Assembly: GCA_017470735.1 (NCBI GenBank) | Contig: JAFUYB010000032.1 | Coordinates: forward strand, 1-60,095 | From: Lachnospiraceae bacterium | GTDB lineage: Bacteria; Bacillota; Clostridia; Lachnospirales; Lachnospiraceae | Direction: 5' to 3' | DNA: 60,095 nucleotides | In this document: one piece after another, positions 10,571 to 17,791 of the stretch | Position numbering within the stretch: the stretch's first letter is position 1 | Layout: each line of letters starts with the position of its first letter | Notes under the pieces: generated by a model | The model's database searches: none | What the model saw: only the letters and a program-made list of their open reading frames with translations | What the model was told of the DNA's origin: nothing | Made by a program: the position numbers and the translations under genes

Positions 10571-10720
10571 AATATGCTCTGTTCCAATCTGGCAGGTGTG
10601 ACTCAAAAATGGGATTGTTGCGACATTTATCTTGCAAAATCTTGTGCCCTTTGATAGAATTAACTACAATATACTGTGTATCAAATCGGTCATTCAGCAA
10701 TAAATCCCTGTTTGGAAGAG

Positions 10721-10749
10721 TTGCGCTGATCCGGATTGATAATTATTAT
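10721..10749 (+). promoter_or_regulatory. Candidate promoter for the GHL10 gene
   Basis: TTGCGC (10721-10726), a 17-base spacer and TATTAT (10744-10749) lie about 30 bases before the start codon. The -35 is weak and the -10 reasonable. Confidence 0.4.
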
Positions 10750-10777
10750 ATCATATCATAAAGAGGAGAGGAGTGCT

Positions 10778-11872
10778 ATGAAAAAAAGATTTTTGGCATT
10801 GCTGATGGCGTTTATATTTGCCATGTCGGCAGCAGTTCCTTCCAATGCGGCGACGACGAAGGTGACGACTATTGCCTCAGATGCCGAGGAATTGCACGGC
10901 ATATGGGTTTCCGTATTTGATTTTGCCGCATTGGGGTTGAATGACAAATCAGAAAGTGAATTCCGGCGGAAGACAGAGAAATTTATGGATCTGGCTGAAG
11001 ATCAAGGAATCAATGTTGTGTTTTTCCAGGTACGCGCGTATGACGACGCGGCGTGGAAGAGCGATACATTTCCGGCGTGCTCGTATCTGACATCGTCGGC
11101 ATCATCCTCTAGGACGGCATACAACACATACAGCTACGATCCGCTGTCGATTGTGATTGATGCCGCGCATGAGAACGACATTGAGCTGCACGCATGGATG
11201 AATCCCTACCGGATCAACACAGGGCAGTTTTTGGATCCGGGCCTTGCAGGCAGTCAGAAACGGGTCAAGACGGCAGTGAACGAGCTGCTGGAGTATGATA
11301 TTGACGGAATCCACTTTGACGATTATTTCTACCATGCGACTGAGGGCTATGTCAAGCCGGGCAACCGCAATAAGTCATATGCAGTCAACATTTCGTACAC
11401 TGAAAAGTGCAAGAATGTCAACAAGCTTGTGAAAAAAGTCTGCAAGCTCTGCCACAAAAAGGACAAGGTTTTCGGCATCAGCCCGCAGGGGAATGTCGCG
11501 AATGATATGAACGCCGGAGCGGATGTCAAGACATGGTTATCCAAAGACGGTTATGTGGATTATGTTGCACCGCAGCTCTATTGGTCCGATTCCGACAGCA
11601 AGTCGCTTTACTCTGAACGGCTTAAGCAGTTTGTAAAGCTGCATCAGAATTCGGCGAGACTATATATCGGGCTGGCGCTTTACAAAGCGGGGACGAGTGG
11701 TGCGCTCGATGATCCGGGCTGGGGACAGAGCCAGAAGAATTTGGCGGATCAGGTCAAAAAGCTGCGCGACAAGGACGCGGATGGCTTTATCCTGTTTTCG
11801 GCGCGGTATCTGGACAGCTCCCAGACGAAGAAAGAAGTGAGCAACCTGGAAAAGATCATAGAAGATGATTGA
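10778..11872 (+). CDS. Secreted glycosyl-hydrolase-like family 10 (GHL10, YngK-type) protein
   Basis: The 364-residue exported protein has a signal peptide (KKRFLALLMAFIFAMSAAVPSNA) followed by a single GHL10 (DUF187-like) TIM-barrel domain. Landmarks are ELHGIWVSVFDF, INVVFFQVRAYDDAAWKS, ELHAWMNPYRIN, GIHFDDYFY, VFGISPQGN and DYVAPQLYWSD; the Asp-rich and Glu/Gln-rich strand ends are where this fold places its acids. Members are thought to act on cell-wall or surface glycans, but activity is rarely shown. I chose the ATG at 10778 because AGGAGAGGAG lies directly before it; the upstream in-frame ATG has no site. A strong terminator follows the stop. Confidence 0.9.
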   Translation: MKKRFLALLMAFIFAMSAAVPSNAATTKVTTIASDAEELHGIWVSVFDFAALGLNDKSESEFRRKTEKFMDLAEDQGINVVFFQVRAYDDAAWKSDTFPACSYLTSSASSSRTAYNTYSYDPLSIVIDAAHENDIELHAWMNPYRINTGQFLDPGLAGSQKRVKTAVNELLEYDIDGIHFDDYFYHATEGYVKPGNRNKSYAVNISYTEKCKNVNKLVKKVCKLCHKKDKVFGISPQGNVANDMNAGADVKTWLSKDGYVDYVAPQLYWSDSDSKSLYSERLKQFVKLHQNSARLYIGLALYKAGTSGALDDPGWGQSQKNLADQVKKLRDKDADGFILFSARYLDSSQTKKEVSNLEKIIEDD

Positions 11873-11908
11873 TGGGTTGATCGGTTTTTGGTTGTAAAAT
11901 AAATAAAA

Positions 11909-11945
11909 ACACCCCGCACTTTGGTTTACTGCGGGGTGTGTTTTA
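11909..11945. terminator. Bidirectional terminator between GHL10 and the flagellar operon
   Basis: A perfect 10-bp stem (ACACCCCGCA 11909-11918 with TGCGGGGTGT 11930-11939) has a GTTTTAT tail on the plus side and a preceding AAATAAAAA run that serves as the T tract on the minus side. It lies between two converging genes. Confidence 0.85.
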
Positions 11946-11964
11946 TGTATTGGATTAGGAAACT

Positions 11965-12498
11965 TTACTCATCTATTTCAAAGACATTGATTTCATCATC
12001 GTCGTCTGCAATAGCATTATCTATGTCATCATCATCAATCCCATTGGCACCGGACACCTTTTCCGCGCCGTCAACAGCATCAATGTCACTGTTAGCCTCG
12101 TCGGCACTTTCCGCATCCGCTTTTTTCTCATCCGGAATCTCCACACCGACATTGCGCGCCATCTGATCCGCCAGATCCTTTGTAATCCGCTGGCCGTACT
12201 GGCTGACCATCTCTTCAGCAATCGTTGAAAGGGTTTTGTCCATATAGATATCTGTCATCTGTGATACGGACTGGTCATCAGAATCTTCTTTCATCTCATC
12301 CAATGACTTTTTGAACTCCTTGATCACCGTCTCCAGCATATAGGCTTCAAACTTTTTCGCCGCGCCCTCGATCTCTTCATAAGATGAATCGGAGTTGATG
12401 CCACTTGCCGTGGACTTCATCCGCTCTGCCTGCGCGGCAGAGGAATTGCTGCTCAAGCCACTGACATAGCCGTTTAACATATTGGTTGAAAGTTCCAT
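11965..12498 (-). CDS. flgJ: FlgJ-like flagellar rod-binding protein (no muramidase domain)
   Basis: The 177-residue protein carries the rod-binding domain of FlgJ at about residues 45-115 (AAKKFEAYMLETVIKEFKKSL ... YMDKTLSTIAEEMVSQ), thought to cap or scaffold rod assembly. The glucosaminidase half found in many proteobacterial FlgJ proteins is absent. Instead the C-terminal third is a very acidic, Asp-rich tail. It is last in the flgF-flgG-flgJ order on the minus strand, and GAGGTAAC precedes its ATG. The rod-binding identity is well supported. The acidic tail is unusual and may be a lineage trait. Confidence 0.85.
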   Translation of the reverse strand: MELSTNMLNGYVSGLSSNSSAAQAERMKSTASGINSDSSYEEIEGAAKKFEAYMLETVIKEFKKSLDEMKEDSDDQSVSQMTDIYMDKTLSTIAEEMVSQYGQRITKDLADQMARNVGVEIPDEKKADAESADEANSDIDAVDGAEKVSGANGIDDDDIDNAIADDDDEINVFEIDE

Positions 12499-12567
12499 AC
12501 AGTTACCTCATAATAGGATGATTTTTCGTCATCAATTTATATCCTTTGCGGTGTGTCAATGATTATA

Positions 12568-13392
12568 TTACCGCTTTAATTCGTTCGCCGTCTGAAGCAT
12601 CGAATCGCTGGTCGTGATCGCCTTGGAATTGGATTCATATGCACGCTGCGATACGATCAGGCTGACCATCTCGTCAGCGATATTGACATTACTTCCTTCG
12701 ATGTAGCCTTGCGCGATCGTGCTTGGAATGATCGTGTTGTTTCCTTCCCATTCCGCAATCGCTTCACCGGATGAAATCGTCGCTGCCAGCAGGTTGTTGG
12801 CTGTCTTTTCCAGGCCGGTCGTATTCGGGAACTGATATAAAGCGATCGTTTGCCCTGTGTCGGTGTAAGTGCCGTCGGCATTGCGGTACTGAATGCTGCC
12901 GGTCTCGCCGACCATGACATTGTTGCTCGACACTTCCGCGGGCAGGAAGAAACGCTGCCCCTGCCGGTCAAGGATAGGATTGCCGTTCGGGTCGGTCAGC
13001 ACAAGCTGTCCCTCGTCCGAGGAAGTCGCCCAGATGAAATCACCGGCGCGGGTATAATAGGTATTGCCGTCCGGCCCGGTCACTGCGAAAAAGCCGCTGC
13101 CGTTGATACAGCAGGCCATCGGGTTGTCGCTTTCAAGCTGTGCGCCCTGCGTGTAGCTTGCGTTGATCGAAGCGACCCGTGTACCTAAGCCCACCTGCGC
13201 GGATGACGGTTTGTTTGTGCCGTTTGCCGTTGTCGTCTGCGCCTGCAGGGTCTGGTACAGCAGCGTCTTAAACTGTGCCGTCTGCTCCTTGTAGCCAAGC
13301 GTGTTGACATTGGCGATGTTGTTGGCGATATTGTCAACGGCGGTCTGTTCCGCCTTCATGCCGGACGCCGCCGACCAAAGTGCTCTCATCAT
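12568..13392 (-). CDS. flgG: Flagellar distal rod protein FlgG-type
   Basis: The 274-residue protein has the flagellar rod/hook layout. The conserved N terminus MMRALWSAASGMKAEQTAVDNIANNIANVNTLGYK polymerises through helix packing, a beta-rich middle follows (FFAVTGPDGNTYYTRAGDF), and the C terminus is YIEGSNVNIADEMVSLIVSQRAYESNSKAI. FlgG forms the distal rod crossing the cell wall. AAAGGAG precedes the start. It follows the flgF-type paralogue with an 86-base gap that shows no terminator. The Bacillus counterparts of such pairs are called flhO and flhP, so the exact name is a convention. Confidence 0.93.
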   Translation of the reverse strand: MMRALWSAASGMKAEQTAVDNIANNIANVNTLGYKEQTAQFKTLLYQTLQAQTTTANGTNKPSSAQVGLGTRVASINASYTQGAQLESDNPMACCINGSGFFAVTGPDGNTYYTRAGDFIWATSSDEGQLVLTDPNGNPILDRQGQRFFLPAEVSSNNVMVGETGSIQYRNADGTYTDTGQTIALYQFPNTTGLEKTANNLLAATISSGEAIAEWEGNNTIIPSTIAQGYIEGSNVNIADEMVSLIVSQRAYESNSKAITTSDSMLQTANELKR

Positions 13393-13478
13393 ATCGTTTG
13401 CTCCTTTCGTTGCCGGTCAAAATATGTGACCGCATTTGCGGATGAATATTACCACATACTTTCTGCTTCTCTGATCAA

Positions 13479-14282
13479 TTACGAAACTTGTCCGACCTGG
13501 CTGACTGCCATTTCAATCGTGGAATCCTCAGTCTGTATCATCTTTTGTCCTGTCTCATATGCCCTCTGAATAGCGATCATATTGACCATTTCGTAAGCAA
13601 TGTTGACATTGGACATTTCCAAATAACCCTGCTCGATCGTGCCGGTGCCGTCGATGATCTGTCCGCCGTCTTCGAGATCGTAGAGATTCTCGCCGTATTT
13701 GTAGAGGTAATCCCGGTTGTCCACGTCCACGAGCCCGATCGTCTGCCCGGTGGGGACATTGTCCTGATATATCGTGCCGTCCTGATCGACGAAAAAGTCC
13801 CGCATCGGATCTACCCGGATGTAACCGTCCTCCCCGGTCGTGCCTGCCATGGCCGCCTGCTGGTCGAGCACATGGTCGCCGTCAACAGTCACGAGATAGC
13901 CGTTGTTGTCAACATTGAACTCGCCGTTGCGCGTGTATTTCACAGAAGTGTTTTGATTTTTATCCGTGAATTCGATGGCGAAAAATCCGTCTCCGGCGAT
14001 GGCAAGGTCGGCATTTTCGTCGGTCACCTGCGTCGCGCCGTCGGAGTAATCCGTATAAGTCTCTCCGACCTTGACGCCCATTTTGATGTTGCCAATGCCG
14101 CGCACGCCCCGACGCTCCGTATCTTTGATCCGAAGCGCAAGCTCATCCCGAAAAGATTTCGAGGTCGCTCCTTCTTTTTTGTATCCAACCGTCGTGGAAT
14201 TCGCGAGATTATTCGCCAAGACATCCAGTCTTCTCTGCTCCTGCACCATCCCTGTGTAGGCTGTGTATAGTCCCTTGACCAT
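13479..14282 (-). CDS. flgF: Flagellar rod protein, FlgF/FlhO-type
   Basis: The 267-residue paralogue of the next gene begins MVKGLYTAYTGMVQEQRRLDVLANNLANSTTVGYKKEG and ends YLEMSNVNIAYEMVNMIAIQRAYETGQKMIQ, the two helical ends shared by all rod and hook proteins. The middle holds the FFAIEF...YTRNGEFNVD segment typical of FlgF/FlgG. It builds part of the axial rod and is exported by the flagellar type III system without a signal peptide. It is first in its operon. GAGGTG precedes the ATG, and a sigma-D-like promoter lies 40 bases upstream. Confidence 0.92.
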   Translation of the reverse strand: MVKGLYTAYTGMVQEQRRLDVLANNLANSTTVGYKKEGATSKSFRDELALRIKDTERRGVRGIGNIKMGVKVGETYTDYSDGATQVTDENADLAIAGDGFFAIEFTDKNQNTSVKYTRNGEFNVDNNGYLVTVDGDHVLDQQAAMAGTTGEDGYIRVDPMRDFFVDQDGTIYQDNVPTGQTIGLVDVDNRDYLYKYGENLYDLEDGGQIIDGTGTIEQGYLEMSNVNIAYEMVNMIAIQRAYETGQKMIQTEDSTIEMAVSQVGQVS

Positions 14283-14321
14283 AATACACCTCGTCTGGAC
14301 ATTTTTGATATTTCGCTTACT

Positions 14322-14349
14322 ATATCGGACGATCTATCAAAATACTTTA
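14322..14349 (-). promoter_or_regulatory. Sigma-D (sigma-28)-like promoter of the flgFG-flgJ operon
   Basis: Read on the minus strand, TAAA (14349-14346), a 16-base gap and TCCGATAT (14329-14322) match the motility sigma consensus TAAA-N15-GCCGATAT except for one base and one extra spacer position. It is about 40 bases before the flgF start. Confidence 0.6.
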
Positions 14350-14360
14350 GTGTAATAATC

Positions 14361-14379
14361 CGAAAAAATCATTTTTTCG
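14361..14379. repeat. Short palindrome upstream of the flagellar promoter
   Basis: CGAAAAAAT and ATTTTTTCG are perfect 9-base inverted arms around one C, 12 bases upstream of the sigma-D-like -35. It could be a regulator site or a weak terminator; nothing distinguishes these. The rest of the 14283-14464 gap shows no gene. Confidence 0.35.
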
Positions 14380-14464
14380 AAAAGTTCTGTTCATTTTACT
14401 ACATTCAGACAGATTTAGCAAACCATAGAAGGCGCTCCGTTGGTGCCATATTCACGGATAAAAC

Positions 14465-14493
14465 TTGCATTTTTCACACTGCTGTGGTAGATT
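14465..14493 (+). promoter_or_regulatory. Sigma-A promoter of the opp operon
   Basis: TTGCAT (14465-14470), an exact 17-base spacer and TAGATT (14488-14493) predict a start near 14500, exactly at the left arm of the hairpin 14500-14542. Confidence 0.6.
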
Positions 14494-14499
14494 AGTACA

Positions 14500-14542
14500 A
14501 GTGCAAAGGAGCACAGGCACTGTTTTTGTGTACCTTTGCACT
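14500..14542 (+). promoter_or_regulatory. 5'-terminal stem-loop of the opp mRNA
   Basis: AGTGCAAAGG (14500-14509) pairs perfectly with CCTTTGCACT (14533-14542). Beyond one A-A mismatch the stem continues inward with GCACA/TGTGT pairing. It lies in the oppA leader, 22 bases before the AAGGAGG ribosome site. The T run after it begins several bases beyond the stem, so a stabilising 5' hairpin is likelier than a terminator. Confidence 0.6.
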
Positions 14543-14580
14543 ATTTATGTTATTTTTTAAACTTAAGGAGGGAGCAACAA

Positions 14581-16263
14581 ATGAAGAGAAAAGTTTGTGC
14601 AGTGATGCTTGCGGCAGCGATGACGGTATCGCTTGCGGCATGCGGCGGCAGCACGGGAGGTTCCGGAGATGCAGGCAGTGCGGGCGGTTCCGGCAGTGCG
14701 GCATCAAGCGACATGAACATCATGCTGGAGACGCCGGTAGAGTCTTTAGACCCGCAGCAGGCGACAGACGGGACATCGTTTGAGGTGATCGCGGATTACA
14801 CAGACGGACTGATGCAGATGGACGCTGATGGCGCACCGGTTGAGGCGCTGGCGGAGAGCTATGAGCTGTCCGATGATGGCCTGACATGGACATTCACGAT
14901 CCGTGACGACGCGAATTGGTCGAACGGCGAGCCGGTGACGGCAAATGACTTCGTATTCGCATGGCAGCGTGCGGTAGATCCGAATGTGGCAAGTGAATAT
15001 TCTTATATGATGTCCGATATCGGACAGATCGTCAATGCGGCGGATATCATCGCGGGCGACAAGGACAAGAGCGAGCTGGGCGTGACCGCGGTGGATGACA
15101 AGACGCTGGAAGTACAGCTCAATGCGCCGGTCAGCTATTTCCTGTCGCTGATGTATTTCCCGACATTCTATCCGATCAACCAGGCATTCTTCGAGTCCTG
15201 TGACGGCGGCGACACGTTTGCGACAAGCCCGGAGACCGTGCTTTCCAACGGCGCGTTCGTGATGGATGCGTATGAGCCGGCGGCGACTGCGTTCCATCTG
15301 ACAAAGAATGATGATTATTATGACGCGGACCGCGTATCCCTGACGGGTCTGAATTATCAGGTGATCCAGGATTCCCAGCAGGCTCTGCAGAGCTATCAGG
15401 CAGGCGATCTGGATATGACTCTTGTCAATGGCGAGCAGGTTGACCAGGTAAAAGACGATCCGGAATTCCTGGCGGTCGGCGCAGGCTATTTGTGGTATGT
15501 GTCACCGAATATGACCAAGGTGCCGGAGCTGGCAAATGAAAACATCCGCAGCGCCATGACCTTTGCGCTGGATCGTGTCGCGATCACGGAAGATGTGTTA
15601 AAGGATGGTTCCGCGCCGACTTATACGGCGGTTCCGCCTCAGTTTGCGACCGGTCCGGACGGCACGGACTTCTCGGAGGATCAGGACCGTTATAAGGATG
15701 TCTGCGATTACGATGCGGACAAGGCGGCCGAGCTGTGGCAGACAGGCCTGGATGAGCTTGGCATCACATCTTTAGAGCTGGATATGGTTGTTGACGCTGA
15801 CGACGCGCCGCAGAAAGTAGCACAGGTATTGAAAGAGCAGTGGGAGACCACGCTTTCCGGTCTGACCGTCAATCTGACTGTTGAGCCGAAGAAGCAGCGT
15901 GTCGAAGACATGCAGAACGGCGATTTCGAGCTGGGTCTGACCCGTTGGGGACCGGACTACGCCGATCCGATGACCTATCTTGGCATGTGGATCACCGGCA
16001 ACAGCAACAACTACGGTGAATGGTCGAATGCTGATTATGATGCGATCATTGAAGAGTGCACGACCGGCGATCTTGCGACAGACGAGCAGGCCCGCTGGGA
16101 CAAGCTGTTTGAGGCAGAGGATATCGTGATGAATGAGTCCGTTATCTTCCCGCTGTACACGCAGTGCAATGCTGAAATGATCAGTTCCAATGTTGACGGC
16201 GTTGAGTTCCATCCGGTTGCGCTGAACCGCGTTTACAAGGATGCGACAAAGACTGCCGAGTGA
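14581..16263 (+). CDS. oppA: Oligopeptide ABC transporter, peptide-binding lipoprotein
   Basis: This extracellular receptor of a peptide importer belongs to SBP family 5. The 560-residue precursor has a lipoprotein signal (MKRKVCAVMLAAAMTVSLAAC, lipobox LAAC, Cys21) and a short Gly/Ser linker. The mature domain carries the family landmarks ETPVESLDPQQATD, GLTWTFTIRDDANWSNGEPVTANDF and NENIRSAMTFALDR. I chose the ATG at 14581 because AAGGAGG lies at the ideal distance; an in-frame ATG 45 bases upstream is inside the leader. It is the first gene of oppABCDF. The hairpin-rich gap after it fits the usual excess of binding protein over permease. Confidence 0.95.
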   Translation: MKRKVCAVMLAAAMTVSLAACGGSTGGSGDAGSAGGSGSAASSDMNIMLETPVESLDPQQATDGTSFEVIADYTDGLMQMDADGAPVEALAESYELSDDGLTWTFTIRDDANWSNGEPVTANDFVFAWQRAVDPNVASEYSYMMSDIGQIVNAADIIAGDKDKSELGVTAVDDKTLEVQLNAPVSYFLSLMYFPTFYPINQAFFESCDGGDTFATSPETVLSNGAFVMDAYEPAATAFHLTKNDDYYDADRVSLTGLNYQVIQDSQQALQSYQAGDLDMTLVNGEQVDQVKDDPEFLAVGAGYLWYVSPNMTKVPELANENIRSAMTFALDRVAITEDVLKDGSAPTYTAVPPQFATGPDGTDFSEDQDRYKDVCDYDADKAAELWQTGLDELGITSLELDMVVDADDAPQKVAQVLKEQWETTLSGLTVNLTVEPKKQRVEDMQNGDFELGLTRWGPDYADPMTYLGMWITGNSNNYGEWSNADYDAIIEECTTGDLATDEQARWDKLFEAEDIVMNESVIFPLYTQCNAEMISSNVDGVEFHPVALNRVYKDATKTAE

Positions 16264-16275
16264 TGTAAACAGGCT

Positions 16276-16311
16276 GCTGTGCGCGCCCGTGGGTATCATG
16301 GGGCGCACAGC
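16276..16311 (+). other. Strong intercistronic hairpin A after oppA
   Basis: GCTGTGCGC+CCC (16276-16288) pairs with GGGGCGCACAGC (16300-16311), with one bulged G. No T run follows, so it looks like a 3'-end protecting or processing hairpin rather than an intrinsic terminator. Confidence 0.6.
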
Positions 16312-16317
16312 CCTTAT

Positions 16318-16348
16318 GTATGTGGCGAAAGAATGGTTCGCCATATAC
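16318..16348 (+). other. Intercistronic hairpin B after oppA
   Basis: The 12-base arms GTATGTGGCGAA (16318-16329) and TTCGCCATATAC (16337-16348) pair completely, with one G-T wobble, around a 7-base loop. There is no T tract. It is the second of four consecutive structured segments in the oppA-oppB gap. Confidence 0.6.
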
Positions 16349-16364
16349 ATGAGGATGTCTGTGG

Positions 16365-16500
16365 GGGATGAAAATTGAAAATTGTCGCTACCGGACCGCT
16401 TGCGCTTCGGGCAAAGATGTAACGGTACTAAACTCACTTCGTTCGTTAAGTGCCGACATCTTTGACGATCCGCACGCCGACAATTTTTAATTTTCATCCC
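16365..16500 (-). repeat. Structured palindromic element, copy 1 (minus orientation)
   Basis: The outer 23-base arms 16365-16387 and 16478-16500 pair with one mismatch. Inside, CAAAGATGT (16412-16420) pairs with ACATCTTTG (16456-16464) around a 35-base apical region. Read on the minus strand, the segments between stems are homologous to copy 2: junction GGCGTGCGGATCGT, the apical region, and a hairpin with a GCAA tetraloop (CCCGAAGCGCAAGCGG). The stems themselves differ from copy 2. This is consistent with a structured RNA or mobile palindromic repeat. It encodes no protein. Confidence 0.75.
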
Positions 16501-16573
16501 ATATAAAATCCGATGGACGGATGGTGTAGATGTATATTCTGCACAATTACAAAAAATTTACAAGGAAAAGTAA

Positions 16574-16713
16574 GGGGGAGAAATGTGAAGCTGTCGACGT
16601 ACGGACCGTTAAAAACATCGGCGCTTGACGAACACGAAGTGTGAGTCTAGTACCGCTATGTTTTTACCCGGAGCGAGAGCGTTCCGGTAGTGACAGGTTC
16701 GCATTTCTTCCCT
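16574..16713 (+). repeat. Structured palindromic element, copy 2 (plus orientation)
   Basis: The outer arms 16574-16595 and 16692-16713 pair over about 22 positions with a few wobbles and mismatches. The inner arms TAAAAACAT (16610-16618) and ATGTTTTTA (16658-16666) are perfectly complementary. The conserved parts shared with copy 1 are junction GACGTACGGACCGT, the apical region 16619-16657, and the hairpin CCCGGAGCGAGAGCGTTCC with a GAGA tetraloop. It ends 48 bases before the oppB start, inside the opp transcript. Between the copies (16501-16573) I see only AT-rich sequence. Confidence 0.75.
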
Positions 16714-16761
16714 GAAGTTGGCAAGCAAAAATTTTTGACCTTTAGTGGTGAGGAAAAACCA

Positions 16762-17694
16762 GTGAAAAAATACATAGCCAAACGAGTATTAACAGCCATA
16801 TTCACCCTGCTGGTAATACTTCTCGTCTTATTCATACTGATGCAGCTCATGCCCGGCTCGCCGTTCAACGACGAAAAGCTCAACGACGACCAGCGGGCTT
16901 CACTCTACGCAAAATACGGTCTCGACCAGCCGATCGTCGTCCAGTTCTTCAGGTATGTGACCAACATGCTCACCGGCGATTTCGGCGTCAGCTACAACAT
17001 TTCCAAAAATACGCCGATTTCCCAGCTGATCCAATCGCGCCTGCCGATATCCATCGGAATCGGCGGCATGGCGGTGACGATCGGAGCACTGATCGGGCTG
17101 GTGCTCGGATTGATCGCGGCACTGTGGCACGATACGGTTTTGGATACGATCGCGACGATCATTTCGGTCATCGGCGTATCGGTGCCGTCCTATGTATTCG
17201 CGCTGGCTTTGTCATACCAGTTTGGCTTCAAGCTGAGATGGTTCCCGATGCTGTACACAACGGCGGACCAACTGGGGTCAAGCATCCTGCCCAGTGTGTC
17301 GCTGTCGATGTTTACGATGGCATCGATCGCGCGGTTTACGAGGACGGAAATGCTTGAGGTTCTCGGCAGTGACTATATGCTGCTGGCGGAAAGCAAAGGC
17401 GTGTCGGGATTTTCGCTGATCTTCCGCCACGCCCTGCGCAATGCATTGATCCCGATCATTACGGTATTGGCGCCGCTGATCGTCGATCTGATGACGGGTT
17501 CGCTCGTGGTAGAGAAAATATTCGCGATACCGGGCGTCGGCTCACTGCTGGTCAATGCGATCCAGTCGAACGATTACAATGTGGTTATTTCCTTAAGCTT
17601 CATCTACTCGGCAATGTACATTGCGATCATGCTGGCAGTGGATATTTTGTACGGGATCATCGATCCGCGTATCCGGCTGGCAAAGGATGAGTAG
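16762..17694 (+). CDS. oppB: Oligopeptide ABC transporter permease OppB
   Basis: The 310-residue inner-membrane permease has six predicted membrane spans. The first is at residues 10-30, and a large outside loop carries the DQPIVVQFFRYVTNMLTGDFG motif typical of DppB/OppB. The cytoplasmic EAA loop EMLEVLGSDYMLLAESKGVSGFSLIFRHALRNALIPI docks on the ATPases. I chose GTG 16762 (VKKYIAKRVL in the reading frame): GTGAGGA lies 7 bases before it and the protein then starts like its family. The longer frame from 16690 would read through copy 2 of the structured element. It pairs with oppC 98 bases downstream. Confidence 0.94.
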   Translation: MKKYIAKRVLTAIFTLLVILLVLFILMQLMPGSPFNDEKLNDDQRASLYAKYGLDQPIVVQFFRYVTNMLTGDFGVSYNISKNTPISQLIQSRLPISIGIGGMAVTIGALIGLVLGLIAALWHDTVLDTIATIISVIGVSVPSYVFALALSYQFGFKLRWFPMLYTTADQLGSSILPSVSLSMFTMASIARFTRTEMLEVLGSDYMLLAESKGVSGFSLIFRHALRNALIPIITVLAPLIVDLMTGSLVVEKIFAIPGVGSLLVNAIQSNDYNVVISLSFIYSAMYIAIMLAVDILYGIIDPRIRLAKDE

Positions 17695-17791
17695 TGTTTT
17701 CGGAATAAATGAAAGCGGGCTATTGTCCGGAGCATAGCATTGGGCAGAGGAGAAGTCCATCGGCAGATAGAAAAGGGCAGGAAATCATATT

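Noticed and set aside
13488-14270. A 260-codon open frame on the plus strand
   Set aside because: It mirrors the flgF-type gene, which carries clear rod-protein ends; this is a codon-bias shadow.
14500-14557. Attenuator-type terminator in the opp leader
   Set aside because: The T run starts several bases after the stem and is separated by ATTTATG, so intrinsic termination is unlikely.
16690-16761. N-terminal extension of oppB through the structured element
   Set aside because: The extra 24 residues derive from the repeat and are not permease-like; GTG 16762 has a proper ribosome site.
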